Of a DNA stretch of 64,000 nt, positions 8,100 to 17,234 are shown piece after piece; position 1 is the stretch's first letter; every line of letters starts with the position of its first letter. The notes beneath the pieces are model-generated. The model worked only from the letters and a program-made list of their open reading frames with translations. It did not search any database and was not told the origin of the DNA. Position numbers and translations under genes: made by a program. Source of the DNA: Roseibium salinum (GTDB taxonomy: Bacteria; Pseudomonadota; Alphaproteobacteria; Rhizobiales; Stappiaceae). Where the stretch lies: contig NZ_JAPEVI010000003.1 of the NCBI RefSeq assembly GCF_026240905.1, forward strand, positions 2,418,001 through 2,482,000, given 5' to 3'.

Positions 8100-11039
8100 C
8101 TATGCGCTTTCCGCTTCAGCCGGCATTTTGCGCAGCATCTTGGTCGCCTCGGCCGCCGACACCGCTTCGCCGAAGAAATAGCCCTGCGCGAATTCGCAGC
8201 CGAGCTGATAGAGCTCCAGCGCATCGGTCTCGCTTTCGGCGCCTTCCGCCACGACCGACATGCCCAGGTCGTGTCCCATTGCCACGATCGTTCGCAACAG
8301 GACCGGCCTCGCCGCCGAGCCGTTCGGCTTGACGAAGGACTGGTCGATCTTGATCGTGTCGAACGGGAAGCGCTGCAGGTACGACAGCGAGGAATGTCCG
8401 GTGCCAAAATCGTCCAGCGACAGTCCCGCTCCCAGTCCGCGCAGGCGCTCCAGCACCTTGGCGGAATATTCCGGGTTGGACATCACCAGGGATTCCGTCA
8501 GCTCCAGCTTCAGTGTGCCCGGTTCAAGCGACGTTCTCGACAGGACGGCCTTCACGTCGTTGATCAGGTCCTGCTTCAGCAACTGGCGTGATGACAGGTT
8601 GACCGAGGCGAAAAGCGGCTGCGGCGTGCCGAATTCGCGCTGCCACAGGGCGAGCTGCTGCGCGCCCTTGTCCAGCATGTACATGCCGAGCTCGTTGATG
8701 AGGCCGGACTGTTCGGCCACCGGAATGAACTCGGACGGAGAGATCTTGCCGCGCTTGGCATGGTTCCAGCGGGCGAGCACTTCGAAGCCGGCGACCGACT
8801 GGTCCTGCAGGCGGATAATCGGCTGGAAGAAGACACCGAGGGTCTCCTTCTTGATGGCCTCCCTCAGATCGGCTTCCAGATCGACGATGTTCCTGTCCAG
8901 CGGGCGCAGGATCGGGCGGAACACTTCCTGGCGATCGCCTCCCAGGCGCTTGGCATGATTGAGGGCGATTTCCGCGTTGGTGAGCAAATCCTCCACGCCC
9001 TGTTTGCCGCCCTCGAAGAAGGCGATGCCGACGGAGCAGGTGAGGAAAATCTCCCGGTCGCCGAACGTGATCGGTGCCCGCACGGCCTTGCGCAGGGAAT
9101 CGGCCAGGGTGACGATCCGGTCCGGCTCCAGTTCGGAGAGCAGGACGAGACCGTACTGGTCTCCCGACAGGCGGCCGAGCGTATCCTGCTGGCCGATCAG
9201 GCGGCCGAGACGGCGGGCCACGGTCAGGAGAATGCTGTCGCCGGCGGACAGGCCAATGCTGTCATTGACCTGCTTGAACCGGTCGAGATTGAGCACCATG
9301 AGGGTCGGCTTCGACGATTCCTCCGCTTTCGAGCGGACGACACAGGTGCGCAGGCGGTCGACAAAGAGTTCGCGGTTCGGCAGGCCGGTCAGGTTGTCGT
9401 GAACGGCGTCGTGCAGGAGCCGCTCTTCGGCCGTGCGTTCCTCGGTGACATCGAGCAGCGTGCCGACACAGCGGATCACCTCGCCGTCCGAGCCGATGAT
9501 CGGGCGCGCCCTCAGGCGGAACCAGCGGAAATGTCCGTCTTCCGACCTGAGGCGAAACGTCTGGACGACCTTGCCGCGGCGCTGGTCGATCACCGCATCG
9601 AGCGTTGCCCGGAACCGGTCCCGATCCTGCGGGTGGAGAACGTCCAGCCAGTCGCGGGCCGGACCGTCGAGCGTGCCGCGCTTGATGTTGAGCAGGTCTT
9701 CGACCTCGTTGCCCGTATAGATGCGGTCCCGGTCGATATCCCAGTCCCAGATGATGTCCCCTGCCCCCGTCAGGGCCAGGGCCTTGCGTTCCACGTCCGA
9801 GATCAGGCCCTGCGCGATGGCGCCGCCGGCAAAGGCATGCTGCATCACCGTGAAGCCGATCAGCAGGACGATCAGCACGAGACCGCCGTCAAGGGCAGGC
9901 TGGACGATATCATTGACGAGGAGGCCGGTGACCGTCATGCCCGCGCCCACCAGCCAGGCCATCAGCAGGCACCAGGTCGGGATCAGCAGGATCGCGCGGT
10001 CGTAATGCTGGAATGCCAGAACCGCGATCGTCACAAAGCCCAGCACGCCGATTACTGCAAGGGAAAGCCGTGCGATGCCGGCCGCGATCGACGGATCCCA
10101 CACGGCAACGCCCAGAAGCCCCAGAATGAGGATCAGCGTCGTCAGCGCCAGATGGGAATAGTGGATGTTCCAGCGATTGAGGTTGAGATAGGCATAGAGG
10201 AAGATGATCAAGCTGGCGGCCAGCATGACCTCCGCACAGGCGCGCGCCAGCTGGCTGCCGCCGCCGCCCAGGTTGAACACCATGCTCCAGAAGCCGAAGT
10301 CGATACACAGATAAGCCAGAACCGACCAGGCCAGCGCCGCGGTCGCCGGAAACATCACGGTGCCCTTGACGACGAACAGGATCGTCAGGAACAGCGCCAG
10401 CAGGCCGGAGATTCCCAGGATGATGCCGCGGTAGAGCGTATAGGCGTTGATGGTTTCCTCGTAGACATCCGGCTCCCAGATCCTGACTTCCGGCAGGTTG
10501 GGTGTCGTCAGTTCGGCCACGAACGTCACGATCGACCCGGGGTCCAGGGTGACCAGGAAGACATCGGCTTCCATGCTTTTCTGCCGCGCGGGGGCGATGC
10601 CCTGGCTCGGCGTGATCGCCGCGATGCGCGAGGAGCCCAGATCCGGCCAGAAGAGATCGGATCCAGCCAGCTTGTAGTTCGGAGCAACGATCAGCCGGTC
10701 GATCTGCTCGTCGCTGGTATTGGCCAGAGCGAAGACGGCCCAGTTGGTGTTTGTCCCCTCGCGCGAGGGCACCTCGATGCGGCGTACGATGCCATCGGCG
10801 CCCGGTGCCGTCGACACCTGCAGGCGGGTCCCGGCGTCCCGGTGAAACTCGATCGAGTTGGTGATGTCCAGCGCTTCGATGTCGAGCGGTACGGGAATCG
10901 GCTCGAGCGCCTGGGCGGGAATTGCCGCCAGCGCCGAGACAATCAGACAAAGAGCAATGACGAGGCTTTTGAACACGCTGTTGATTGGGCCCGGTAACAA
11001 AATCGACATGGGGCGAAGAACTACCGGGTTGTGGCGCAT
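8100..11039 (-). CDS. Membrane sensor protein: 7TMR-DISM-like region, PAS, degenerate GGDEF, EAL
   Basis: The 979-residue product has a signal/TM segment (about 20-44), a periplasmic domain (about 45-205), about seven membrane segments (about 205-410) resembling 7TMR-DISM, a PAS domain (about 430-545), GGDEF (about 550-710) and EAL (about 720-965). The GGDEF active-site motif reads SGDQY, so cyclase activity is unlikely. The EAL domain keeps EVLARW, ELTES, DDFGTGHSSLSYL, KIDQSFV and AEGAE, so c-di-GMP phosphodiesterase activity is plausible. The degenerate GGDEF may act as a GTP-sensing regulator, as in other such hybrids. The ATG lies one base after the stop of the upstream acetyltransferase gene. 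Confidence 0.93.
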   Translation of the reverse strand: MRHNPVVLRPMSILLPGPINSVFKSLVIALCLIVSALAAIPAQALEPIPVPLDIEALDITNSIEFHRDAGTRLQVSTAPGADGIVRRIEVPSREGTNTNWAVFALANTSDEQIDRLIVAPNYKLAGSDLFWPDLGSSRIAAITPSQGIAPARQKSMEADVFLVTLDPGSIVTFVAELTTPNLPEVRIWEPDVYEETINAYTLYRGIILGISGLLALFLTILFVVKGTVMFPATAALAWSVLAYLCIDFGFWSMVFNLGGGGSQLARACAEVMLAASLIIFLYAYLNLNRWNIHYSHLALTTLILILGLLGVAVWDPSIAAGIARLSLAVIGVLGFVTIAVLAFQHYDRAILLIPTWCLLMAWLVGAGMTVTGLLVNDIVQPALDGGLVLIVLLIGFTVMQHAFAGGAIAQGLISDVERKALALTGAGDIIWDWDIDRDRIYTGNEVEDLLNIKRGTLDGPARDWLDVLHPQDRDRFRATLDAVIDQRRGKVVQTFRLRSEDGHFRWFRLRARPIIGSDGEVIRCVGTLLDVTEERTAEERLLHDAVHDNLTGLPNRELFVDRLRTCVVRSKAEESSKPTLMVLNLDRFKQVNDSIGLSAGDSILLTVARRLGRLIGQQDTLGRLSGDQYGLVLLSELEPDRIVTLADSLRKAVRAPITFGDREIFLTCSVGIAFFEGGKQGVEDLLTNAEIALNHAKRLGGDRQEVFRPILRPLDRNIVDLEADLREAIKKETLGVFFQPIIRLQDQSVAGFEVLARWNHAKRGKISPSEFIPVAEQSGLINELGMYMLDKGAQQLALWQREFGTPQPLFASVNLSSRQLLKQDLINDVKAVLSRTSLEPGTLKLELTESLVMSNPEYSAKVLERLRGLGAGLSLDDFGTGHSSLSYLQRFPFDTIKIDQSFVKPNGSAARPVLLRTIVAMGHDLGMSVVAEGAESETDALELYQLGCEFAQGYFFGEAVSAAEATKMLRKMPAEAESA

Positions 11040-11040
11040 G

Positions 11041-11679
11041 TCACAAGAATTCTTTCAAGATGCCCTCGATACTCGGTGCCACTCTTCCAGGCCGCGACGC
11101 GTGGTCTTCCGCCAAACACGCAAACAGCAGGTGATCCTGCCAGCTTCCGTTGATCAACAGATAGTTGCGTGCGTATCCTTCCCGGTGGAACCCAGCGTTC
11201 TCGAGCAGTCGGATGGATGGCGAGTTGGTCGGCAGACATGCCGCTTCAATTCGATGAAGATTCAACACGTCGAAACAAAACGGCAGGATCATGGCGACGG
11301 CGGAGGACATATGCCCTTTTCCCGCAAATCTCTGCCCCATCCAGTAGCCAAGTGTCGCAGTCTGGCTGACACCCCTGCGGATGTTGCTCAGGGTCAGGCC
11401 ACCAAGGAGCTCATCGTTGCGGGCACGGAACAGCAGGAAGGAAAGACTGCGCCCCTCCTTGCGGTCCCTGGCATAGCGGCGCAAGCGTCGGCGGAAGCCG
11501 GATCTGGTGAGGTCGTCGGAGGGCCAGAGCGGCTCCCAGGGCTTCAGGAAGGCGCGGCTCTCCGCACGCAGGCTCGACCAGTTCCTGAAGTCGTACATGA
11601 CCGGCGGACGCAAATAATATCCCCCGGCCTCGATCAGCAATTCCGTATCTGTCGATGATCCCGGCCGCAGCAGCGCCAT
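11041..11679 (-). CDS. GNAT family N-acetyltransferase (RimJ/RimL-like)
   Basis: The product resembles RimJ/RimL-type acetyltransferases that modify protein N-termini or amino groups using acetyl-CoA. The GNAT core is visible in TLGYWMGQRFAGKGHMSSAV (the acetyl-CoA loop) and LHRIEAACLPTNSPSIRLL followed by ENAGFHREG. I chose the ATG at 11679 (212 residues) because it has GGAGAG upstream and sits just after the M16 peptidase stop; a longer frame from 11757 would overlap that gene. It is the last gene of thrC-M16-GNAT, and the EAL protein follows it by one base. Substrate unknown. Confidence 0.88.
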   Translation of the reverse strand: MALLRPGSSTDTELLIEAGGYYLRPPVMYDFRNWSSLRAESRAFLKPWEPLWPSDDLTRSGFRRRLRRYARDRKEGRSLSFLLFRARNDELLGGLTLSNIRRGVSQTATLGYWMGQRFAGKGHMSSAVAMILPFCFDVLNLHRIEAACLPTNSPSIRLLENAGFHREGYARNYLLINGSWQDHLLFACLAEDHASRPGRVAPSIEGILKEFL

Positions 11680-11695
11680 GCCCCGCTCTCCGTGC

Positions 11696-12985
11696 CTACA
11701 TTGATACAGCCCGCAGAACCGGGCTTTGCTGTAACCTCTCCGCCAGTTCGCTTGCATTCATGATGCCGTCGATCGGGCCGATCGCGGTCAGCGTCGGCGT
11801 GGTGCCGACAAAGGTCTCATGCGCCACGCGGCGGATATCCGCCGCCGTCACCGCCTCGATCTTTCGGGCAATCTCGTCCGGGGTCAGCACGCGGCCATGG
11901 ACAAGGATCTGCCGTGCAATCTGCCCTGCACGTGCGGCCGGGCTTTCCAGTGCCATCATGAGGCCCGCGCGGATCTGGGCGCGTGACCGGGCAACCTCCT
12001 CATCGGTGATGGTCTGCGTTGCCGCAACGAGTTCATCGGCGATCATCGGCATGAGAGCCGCAAGGTCGTCATGGCTGGTCGCCGCGTGCAGGCCGAAGAG
12101 GCCGGTGTCCGAAAACGCCCAGTGGAAGCTGTAGATGGCGTAGCACAGACCGTGCTTCTCGCGTATTTCCTGGAAGAGGCGCGAGGACATGCCGCCGCCC
12201 AGGACCGATGCCAGGATCTGGATCGCGTAGTAGTCCTTCGACTTGTAGGGACGGCCCTCGAAGCCGATGAGGATCTGCGCCTCCATCAGGTCCTTGTTGC
12301 GCATGGCCTCGCCGCCGCAATAGCTGGCCTGCGATTCCGGAGCCGCCGCTTCACTGCTGAAGCCGCCGAACTTTTCTTTCGCCAGCGCAACGAATGCATC
12401 GTGATCGACGGCGCCGGCGGCCGCCAGTACCATGTCCGGACCCCGGTACCGCTCGGCGAGATAGGCGTTCAGCGCATCGCGGTCGAAACCCTTCACCGTT
12501 TCCGGCGTTCCGAGGATCGGCCGTCCGATGGCCTGATCCGGCCAGGCGGTTTCCTGGAAGAGGTCGAAGGCCTGATCGTCCGGCGTGTCGTTCGCCGCGC
12601 CGATTTCCTGCAGGATCACGTGCTGTTCGCGGACCAGTTCCTGCGCATCGAACGTGGAATTCTGCAGGATGTCGGCAAGGAGATCGACCGCCAGAGGCAT
12701 GTCCTCGGCCAGGATACGGGCATAGTAATTGGTGTGTTCGATGCTGGTGGAGGCGTTGAGCTCCCCGCCGACCGCCTCGATCTCCTCCGCGATGCCACGG
12801 GCCGTGCGGCTGCCGGTGCCTTTGAAGGCCATGTGTTCCAGAAGATGGGTAATGCCGTTCTGGCTGGGGGTCTCCGCCCGTGAGCCCGTCCGGACCCACA
12901 CTCCCAGCGCCGCGGTTTTCAGGTGAGGCATCTGGTCGGTTACGACCGTCAACCCGTTTTCAAGCACAGTAGTCTTTACATTCAT
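11696..12985 (-). CDS. M16 family zinc peptidase (processing-peptidase-like)
   Basis: The 429-residue protein is an inverzincin peptidase related to the beta subunit of the mitochondrial processing peptidase. The zinc motif HLLEH is at residues 47-51, with the conserved acidic region GGELNASTSIEHTNYYA following. I chose the ATG at 12985 (MNVKTTVLENGLTVV), four bases after thrC; a frame extending to 13084 would run into thrC. No signal peptide is visible, so it probably acts in the cytoplasm or with secreted substrates by an unclear route. The thrC-M16-GNAT order is a known Hyphomicrobiales arrangement. Confidence 0.94.
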   Translation of the reverse strand: MNVKTTVLENGLTVVTDQMPHLKTAALGVWVRTGSRAETPSQNGITHLLEHMAFKGTGSRTARGIAEEIEAVGGELNASTSIEHTNYYARILAEDMPLAVDLLADILQNSTFDAQELVREQHVILQEIGAANDTPDDQAFDLFQETAWPDQAIGRPILGTPETVKGFDRDALNAYLAERYRGPDMVLAAAGAVDHDAFVALAKEKFGGFSSEAAAPESQASYCGGEAMRNKDLMEAQILIGFEGRPYKSKDYYAIQILASVLGGGMSSRLFQEIREKHGLCYAIYSFHWAFSDTGLFGLHAATSHDDLAALMPMIADELVAATQTITDEEVARSRAQIRAGLMMALESPAARAGQIARQILVHGRVLTPDEIARKIEAVTAADIRRVAHETFVGTTPTLTAIGPIDGIMNASELAERLQQSPVLRAVSM

Positions 12986-12989
12986 ATAG

Positions 12990-14396
12990 TTACACCCCTG
13001 CGGTGACGGCCCGGGCGTGGTCTTCGATGAATTGCTCCACCACACGCTGATCTGCCGCCAAAACCTGCTGGCGCTCCTCCGCACTCATCATTTCTTTCAG
13101 GTTTTCAGGCAGTTCCGGCCGAATGCCGGAAGCCTTCTCGACTGCATCCGGGAATTTGGCCGGATGCGCCGTGCCCAGCACCACCATCGGGGCCGAACCA
13201 TCATCGTGTTCCCTGGCAACATGCACGCCGATCGCCGTGTGCGGATCAAGCAGGTAGCCCGCCTCGGACCACATGTCGGCGATGGTTGCCGCCGTTTGGT
13301 CCTCGTTGCACCGGCCCGCGCCGAATACCGCGCGCATCTCGCCGAGCGGGCCCGCGTCGATCGCGAAGCTGCCGGACTGGCCGAGCTGGTTCATCATTCG
13401 CCGGACCGCTTCGCCATCGCGGCCGCAGACCTCGGCCAGAAGCCGCTCGAAATTCGACGAGACCTGGATGTCCATCGAAGGCGAGATTGTCGGCGTCACA
13501 CCGCGCTTCTCGTAGCGGCCGGTTTCCAATGTGCGCGCAAGGATATCGTTCACGTTCGTTGCGACGACCAGTTTCTCGATCGGGAGCCCCATTTTCATGG
13601 CCGCATAGCCAGCGAAAATATCGCCGAAGTTGCCGGTCGGCACGGTAAAGGAGATCTTCCGGTGCGGCGCCCCCAGGGCGGCGCCCGCGACGAAGTAGTA
13701 GACGATCTGCGCCAGGATCCGCGCCCAGTTGATCGAGTTGACCCCTGAGAGCCCGACCCGGTCGCGGAAGGCGAAATGGTTGAACATGCCTTTGACGATC
13801 GCCTGGCAATCATCAAAGTTCCCGGTCAGCGCCAGGGCATGGACGTTGGCTTCCGAAGGCGTGGTCATCTGGCGCCGCTGGACGCTGGAGACACGGCCGT
13901 CGGGGAACAGGATGAAGATATCCGTGCGGTCGCGCCCGCGGAAGGCCTCGATGGCGGCGCCCCCGGTATCGCCAGAGGTGGCGCCGACGATGGTGGCGCG
14001 CATCCCCCGCTCCGCAAGCACGTGATCCATCATGCGGCCGAGCAGCTGCATGGCCACGTCCTTGAAGGCCAGGGTCGGGCCGTGGAAGAGCTCCAGAATG
14101 AAAGTGTTGGACCCGGTCTGCACCAGCGGCGTGACGGCCGGATGCCGGAAGCCGGCATAGGCGTCGGCAATCATGACCTTCAGATCGTCTTCGGAAATGG
14201 CATCGCCGATGAACGGGCGGATGACCGCAAAGGCGACGTCCTGATAGGACTTTCCGGCGAAGGAGGCGATAGTGGCGGCGTCGAATTGCGGCCAGGTTTC
14301 GGGAATATATAGACCGCCGTCACGCGCGAGCCCCTGCAGCAGGACATCGGAAAACTCCAGGACTGGCGCCTCACCACGCGTACTGACGTATTTCAC
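12990..14396 (-). CDS. thrC: Threonine synthase
   Basis: ThrC converts O-phosphohomoserine to threonine with PLP. The protein begins MKYVSTRGEAPVLEFSDVLL, and the PLP lysine is K112 in FHGPTLAFKDVAMQLLG. I take the GTG at 14396 as the start: it follows AAAGGGA and gives 468 residues, the family norm; the frame can be extended to 14453 but that adds non-conserved sequence. It belongs to the long bacterial/fungal type. The M16 peptidase follows after four bases. Confidence 0.95.
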   Translation of the reverse strand: MKYVSTRGEAPVLEFSDVLLQGLARDGGLYIPETWPQFDAATIASFAGKSYQDVAFAVIRPFIGDAISEDDLKVMIADAYAGFRHPAVTPLVQTGSNTFILELFHGPTLAFKDVAMQLLGRMMDHVLAERGMRATIVGATSGDTGGAAIEAFRGRDRTDIFILFPDGRVSSVQRRQMTTPSEANVHALALTGNFDDCQAIVKGMFNHFAFRDRVGLSGVNSINWARILAQIVYYFVAGAALGAPHRKISFTVPTGNFGDIFAGYAAMKMGLPIEKLVVATNVNDILARTLETGRYEKRGVTPTISPSMDIQVSSNFERLLAEVCGRDGEAVRRMMNQLGQSGSFAIDAGPLGEMRAVFGAGRCNEDQTAATIADMWSEAGYLLDPHTAIGVHVAREHDDGSAPMVVLGTAHPAKFPDAVEKASGIRPELPENLKEMMSAEERQQVLAADQRVVEQFIEDHARAVTAGV

Positions 14397-14727
14397 CGCG
14401 TCACTTCCCTTTTTGTTCTTGCCTTCCGCAACATCCGGCGCCGGCAGGCGCACACAGGATGCTGCAATATCTCATGATCGATCAACCGCTTCGCCGTCAT
14501 GCAGTTTCCGGTGGCAGCGGATTGACATGCCGGGCAGTCTTCACCCCGCGCCAGACGTCCAGCCTACTTGAATCCCGGTCGATTTGAAACAAACCATGCC
14601 ATTGTTGCGACTTACGCGCCATAACATTCAAGCGCAAGTCGCTTTTGGGCAAAATGGTGACTGCGGGTGGACCGGATGCGCCAGCGCCTGGCCGCCGTAA
14701 ACGTGGTCCGCACCCATTGGCCGCATC
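14397..14727. other. Intergenic region between yqgE and thrC
   Basis: No gene is supported. An imperfect hairpin lies at 14607-14642 (arms GCGACTT and AAGTCGC with further GCGC pairing), followed on the plus strand by TTTT; on the minus strand, where the neighbouring genes are read, no T-tract follows, so its role as a yqgE terminator is doubtful. The region should also hold the thrC promoter, but I could not pick one out. Confidence 0.4.
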
Positions 14728-15420
14728 CTAGGCGTGGCCGGCATCGGAAAACAGCATGGCCGGGTCGATACCCAGGGTACCCAGAGCCCGATGCCATTTC
14801 GAACTGAAATCCCTGTCGAACAGGATGCCGGGGTCGGCAGGGGCGGTGAGCCAGCCGTTGGACTGGATCTCGTGTTCCAGCTGTCCCGGCGCCCAGCCCG
14901 AGTAGCCCAGAGCCAGCATCGCCCGAGAGGGGCCTTCGCCAAGCGCCAGTGCCCGCAGGATTTCGAGTGTCGCGGTGAGGCAGATGCCGTTGTCGATCGG
15001 AAGGGTGGACTGGTTCAAAATGAAATCGTCGCTATGGAGCACGAAACCGCGCTCCACCTCGACAGGACCGCCCTTGTGGACATTCATGTCGCGCACGCGG
15101 GGCGGCAGGCGTATGGCGTCGTCGTCATTCACGATGTCCAGTTGGATCAGCAGCTCTTCCAGGGATAGGTGCCGGGCAACCTGGTTGACGACCAATCCCA
15201 TGGCCCCTTGTTCGGTATGAGAGCAAACGTATATCACGGAGTGTTCGAACCGGCTGTCCGCCATGCTCGGCATCGCAATCAGAAAGTGTCCCTCAAGGGA
15301 TTCTGTTGCTTCGGCTCCGGCCATGAGTACCTCGTTTATGTTGGCGCCCTCTGCCTCCGCTGGAAGCATATCCTTTTTGAGATGGTTTGTTAATGTCTGT
15401 TTGCCCGGATCACGGCGCAT
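14728..15420 (-). CDS. YqgE/AlgH family protein
   Basis: This is a DUF179 (YqgE/AlgH) protein. The family is widespread and has been linked to transcription or stress adaptation in some bacteria, but its biochemical role is unresolved. Family landmarks are GHFLIAMPSMADSRFEHSVI, YVCSHTEQGAMGLVVNQ, KGGPVEVERGFVLHS and ALGYSGWAPGQLE. The 230-residue length includes about 30 extra N-terminal residues. Internal ATGs at M18 or M33 may be the real start, since homology begins just after M33. Confidence 0.9.
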   Translation of the reverse strand: MRRDPGKQTLTNHLKKDMLPAEAEGANINEVLMAGAEATESLEGHFLIAMPSMADSRFEHSVIYVCSHTEQGAMGLVVNQVARHLSLEELLIQLDIVNDDDAIRLPPRVRDMNVHKGGPVEVERGFVLHSDDFILNQSTLPIDNGICLTATLEILRALALGEGPSRAMLALGYSGWAPGQLEHEIQSNGWLTAPADPGILFDRDFSSKWHRALGTLGIDPAMLFSDAGHA

Positions 15421-15503
15421 CTCACGAAACCGTCACGAGGAAATGACCCGGATTGCGTATTGCCGCACATGACGATTGTCTGAAACTCGTGTAGCACAAA
15501 CAC

Positions 15504-16328
15504 ATGAAACGGATCGCCATTTCCCTCGCCGCCGCGGTGATGACCGCGGTCTCCTCCCCGGCCCGGGCCGAGATGACGGACTGGACGGAAGTCCAGGGCG
15601 GCGCCGTGCGGCTTATTGCGGCAGGCCCATTGGAAAACGGCCAATACCTGGCCGGCCTGGAGTTTCTTCTGGAGCCCGGCTGGCACACCTATTGGCGCTA
15701 TCCGGGAGACGCGGGCATTCCGCCGCAGATCAGCTTCGAAGGCGCCGAAAACCTCGCGGACGCCGAGGTGCTGTACCCCGCTCCCGAGCGCTACGATGAC
15801 GGCTTTTCGGAATCGATCGTCTATCATGACGGCATCGTGCTGCCGATCAGGGTGACACCCGAGCATGCCGAGCGGAGGGTCCGTCTCTCGGTGGATGTCT
15901 TCTTCGGCATCTGCAAGGAAATCTGCGTGCCCGGCGACGCGGCCCTGTCGCTTGACCTCGACCCGGCAGCGGAAACGGACGGACTGGCATCAAGGCTGAT
16001 CGAACGGGATCTTGCGGCAGTGCCTGAAGCAGGTGCGGACGGGGACCTGAGGATCAGTTCGGTCACGTTGTCGGACCAACGGGACAGCCTTGTCATCGAG
16101 GCGCAAGTGCGGGACGGCCAGAGCCCGGATCTCTTCGCGGCCGCTCCTGAAGGCTCTTACATCGGGCTTCCGAAATTCACCGGCCAATCGGCAGGCAGGG
16201 CGACCTGGCGCCTGTCGACCAAGGGCCTTGCGGCTTCCGCCGGCGACAACATGCTCCGCCTGGTTCTGACGGCCGGCGACAAGGCCGTCGAACATCTGCA
16301 GCCGATCGGTCCGGACTGGGTGAAATAG
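15504..16328 (+). CDS. Exported DsbD-alpha-domain-like protein
   Basis: The 274-residue product has a classical signal peptide (residues 1-22, ending PARA) and resembles the N-terminal alpha domain of the thiol:disulfide interchange protein DsbD. The motif FFGICKEICVPGD carries C137 and C141, the cysteine pair that in DsbD passes electrons to periplasmic partners. There are no membrane segments beyond the signal, so the electron-delivering beta and gamma domains of DsbD are absent here. It may work with a separate CcdA/ScsB-type partner, for example in copper stress or oxidase maturation. It stands alone, upstream of the peroxiredoxin. Confidence 0.82.
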   Translation: MKRIAISLAAAVMTAVSSPARAEMTDWTEVQGGAVRLIAAGPLENGQYLAGLEFLLEPGWHTYWRYPGDAGIPPQISFEGAENLADAEVLYPAPERYDDGFSESIVYHDGIVLPIRVTPEHAERRVRLSVDVFFGICKEICVPGDAALSLDLDPAAETDGLASRLIERDLAAVPEAGADGDLRISSVTLSDQRDSLVIEAQVRDGQSPDLFAAAPEGSYIGLPKFTGQSAGRATWRLSTKGLAASAGDNMLRLVLTAGDKAVEHLQPIGPDWVK

Positions 16329-16490
16329 GCACCTCGCCACCTGCGAAGCTCCGACACCAAACCGGAACGCGATTTGCCGGTCGAACTCCCCTTTTTGCCG
16401 AAGCTTCACTCGACGGGCGCAGCGGAACGCCCTATCTGTGCTGCGGGTTGCCTTTCGTTTCTGCAGCCATAGAGAAAAGGGATGAATGCT

Positions 16491-16979
16491 ATGACACTCA
16501 AGGTTGGGGACCGCCTGCCGGACGCCACGTTCAAAACGATGACCGCCGACGGACCTGGCGAGATGACCACCAGCGACCTGACCAGCGGCAAGACCGTTGT
16601 CCTGTTCGGGGTGCCGGGTGCCTTCACGCCAACCTGTCACATGAACCACCTGCCGGGCTTTGTGGAGCATGCCGAAACGCTGAAGAACAAGGGTGTCGAC
16701 GAGATTGCCGTCGTCGCCGTCAACGATGTCTTCGTCATGGATGCCTGGCAGAAGGCCTCGAACACCGGCAACAAGATCACTTTCCTCGCCGATACGGCGG
16801 CCGAATTCGTCGAGGCGGCAGGTCTTGGCCTTGGCCCCGCGCCGATCTTCGGCCATGTGCGCTCCCAGCGTTTCGCCCTGATCGCCAAGGACGGCGTCGT
16901 GACTTTCCTGGCCGTTGAAGAAACCCCGAGTGAAGCGACCAGGACCGGTGCGGCCGCAATCCTGGAAGCGCTCGGCTGA
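16491..16979 (+). CDS. Peroxiredoxin, Prx5/AhpE-like (redoxin family)
   Basis: The 162-residue protein reduces hydrogen or organic peroxides. The peroxidatic cysteine sits in PGAFTPTCHMNHLPGF, and this is the only cysteine in the chain, so it should work as a one-Cys enzyme recycled by glutathione/glutaredoxin rather than by an internal disulfide. I took the ATG at 16491, which has AAAGGG nine bases upstream; an ATG at 16482 is too close to that site. A terminator-like hairpin follows at 17006-17030. Confidence 0.94.
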   Translation: MTLKVGDRLPDATFKTMTADGPGEMTTSDLTSGKTVVLFGVPGAFTPTCHMNHLPGFVEHAETLKNKGVDEIAVVAVNDVFVMDAWQKASNTGNKITFLADTAAEFVEAAGLGLGPAPIFGHVRSQRFALIAKDGVVTFLAVEETPSEATRTGAAAILEALG

Positions 16980-17005
16980 GCTGAACCCGGATAGCCGAAG
17001 TCTCA

Positions 17006-17030
17006 GAGAGAGCCCCGTGCGGGCTCTCTC
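17006..17030 (+). terminator. Terminator-like hairpin after the peroxiredoxin gene
   Basis: A perfect 10-bp stem (GAGAGAGCCC / GGGCTCTCTC) with a five-base loop begins 27 bases after the stop codon. No T-tract follows, so it may stabilise the 3' end rather than end transcription on its own. Confidence 0.5.
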
Positions 17031-17058
17031 GGTTGCCGACAAGGCGCCTCCCCTCCAT

Positions 17059-17096
17059 CGTCGTCCCGGACGGAGCAAAGCGGAGATCCGGGATCG
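17059..17096 (+). repeat. REP-like palindromic repeat, copy 1
   Basis: The element has arms TCCCGGA (17064-17070) and TCCGGGA (17087-17093) around a GGAGC-AAAGC centre. Its 16-base core TCGTCCCGGACGGAGC recurs exactly, inverted, at 53370-53385 in another intergenic gap. Short intergenic palindromes of this composition are common in Hyphomicrobiales genomes. Confidence 0.6.
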
Positions 17097-17144
17097 GGGA
17101 GCCGGGTGTCTGTCGGATGGCAGGCGAAGGCTTGGGGCGCTCCG

Positions 17145-17179
17145 GTCCCGGCTCGCGCTGCGCTTGGCCGGGAGGACGA
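17145..17179 (-). repeat. REP-like palindromic repeat, related variant
   Basis: Read on the minus strand it is GTCCTCCCGG followed by CCAAGCGCAGCGCGAGCC and a GGGA end, with complementary CCCGG / CCGGG arms. It lies 48 bases from copy 1 in the opposite orientation, so the two form an inverted pair between the peroxiredoxin and surf1 genes. Confidence 0.45.
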
Positions 17180-17234
17180 CCGGAAGATTTGTCGGCCTGA
17201 ATGAGAACCCAGTGCGGGCTCCGTCTTCGTTTTG

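Noticed and set aside
8760..10997. 745-codon plus-strand frame
   Set aside because: Antisense to the EAL/GGDEF gene, low-complexity and unlike any family; the minus-strand gene has clear domains.
12986..13084. Longer N-terminus for the M16 peptidase
   Set aside because: It overlaps the conserved C-terminus of thrC; the ATG at 12985 matches the family start.
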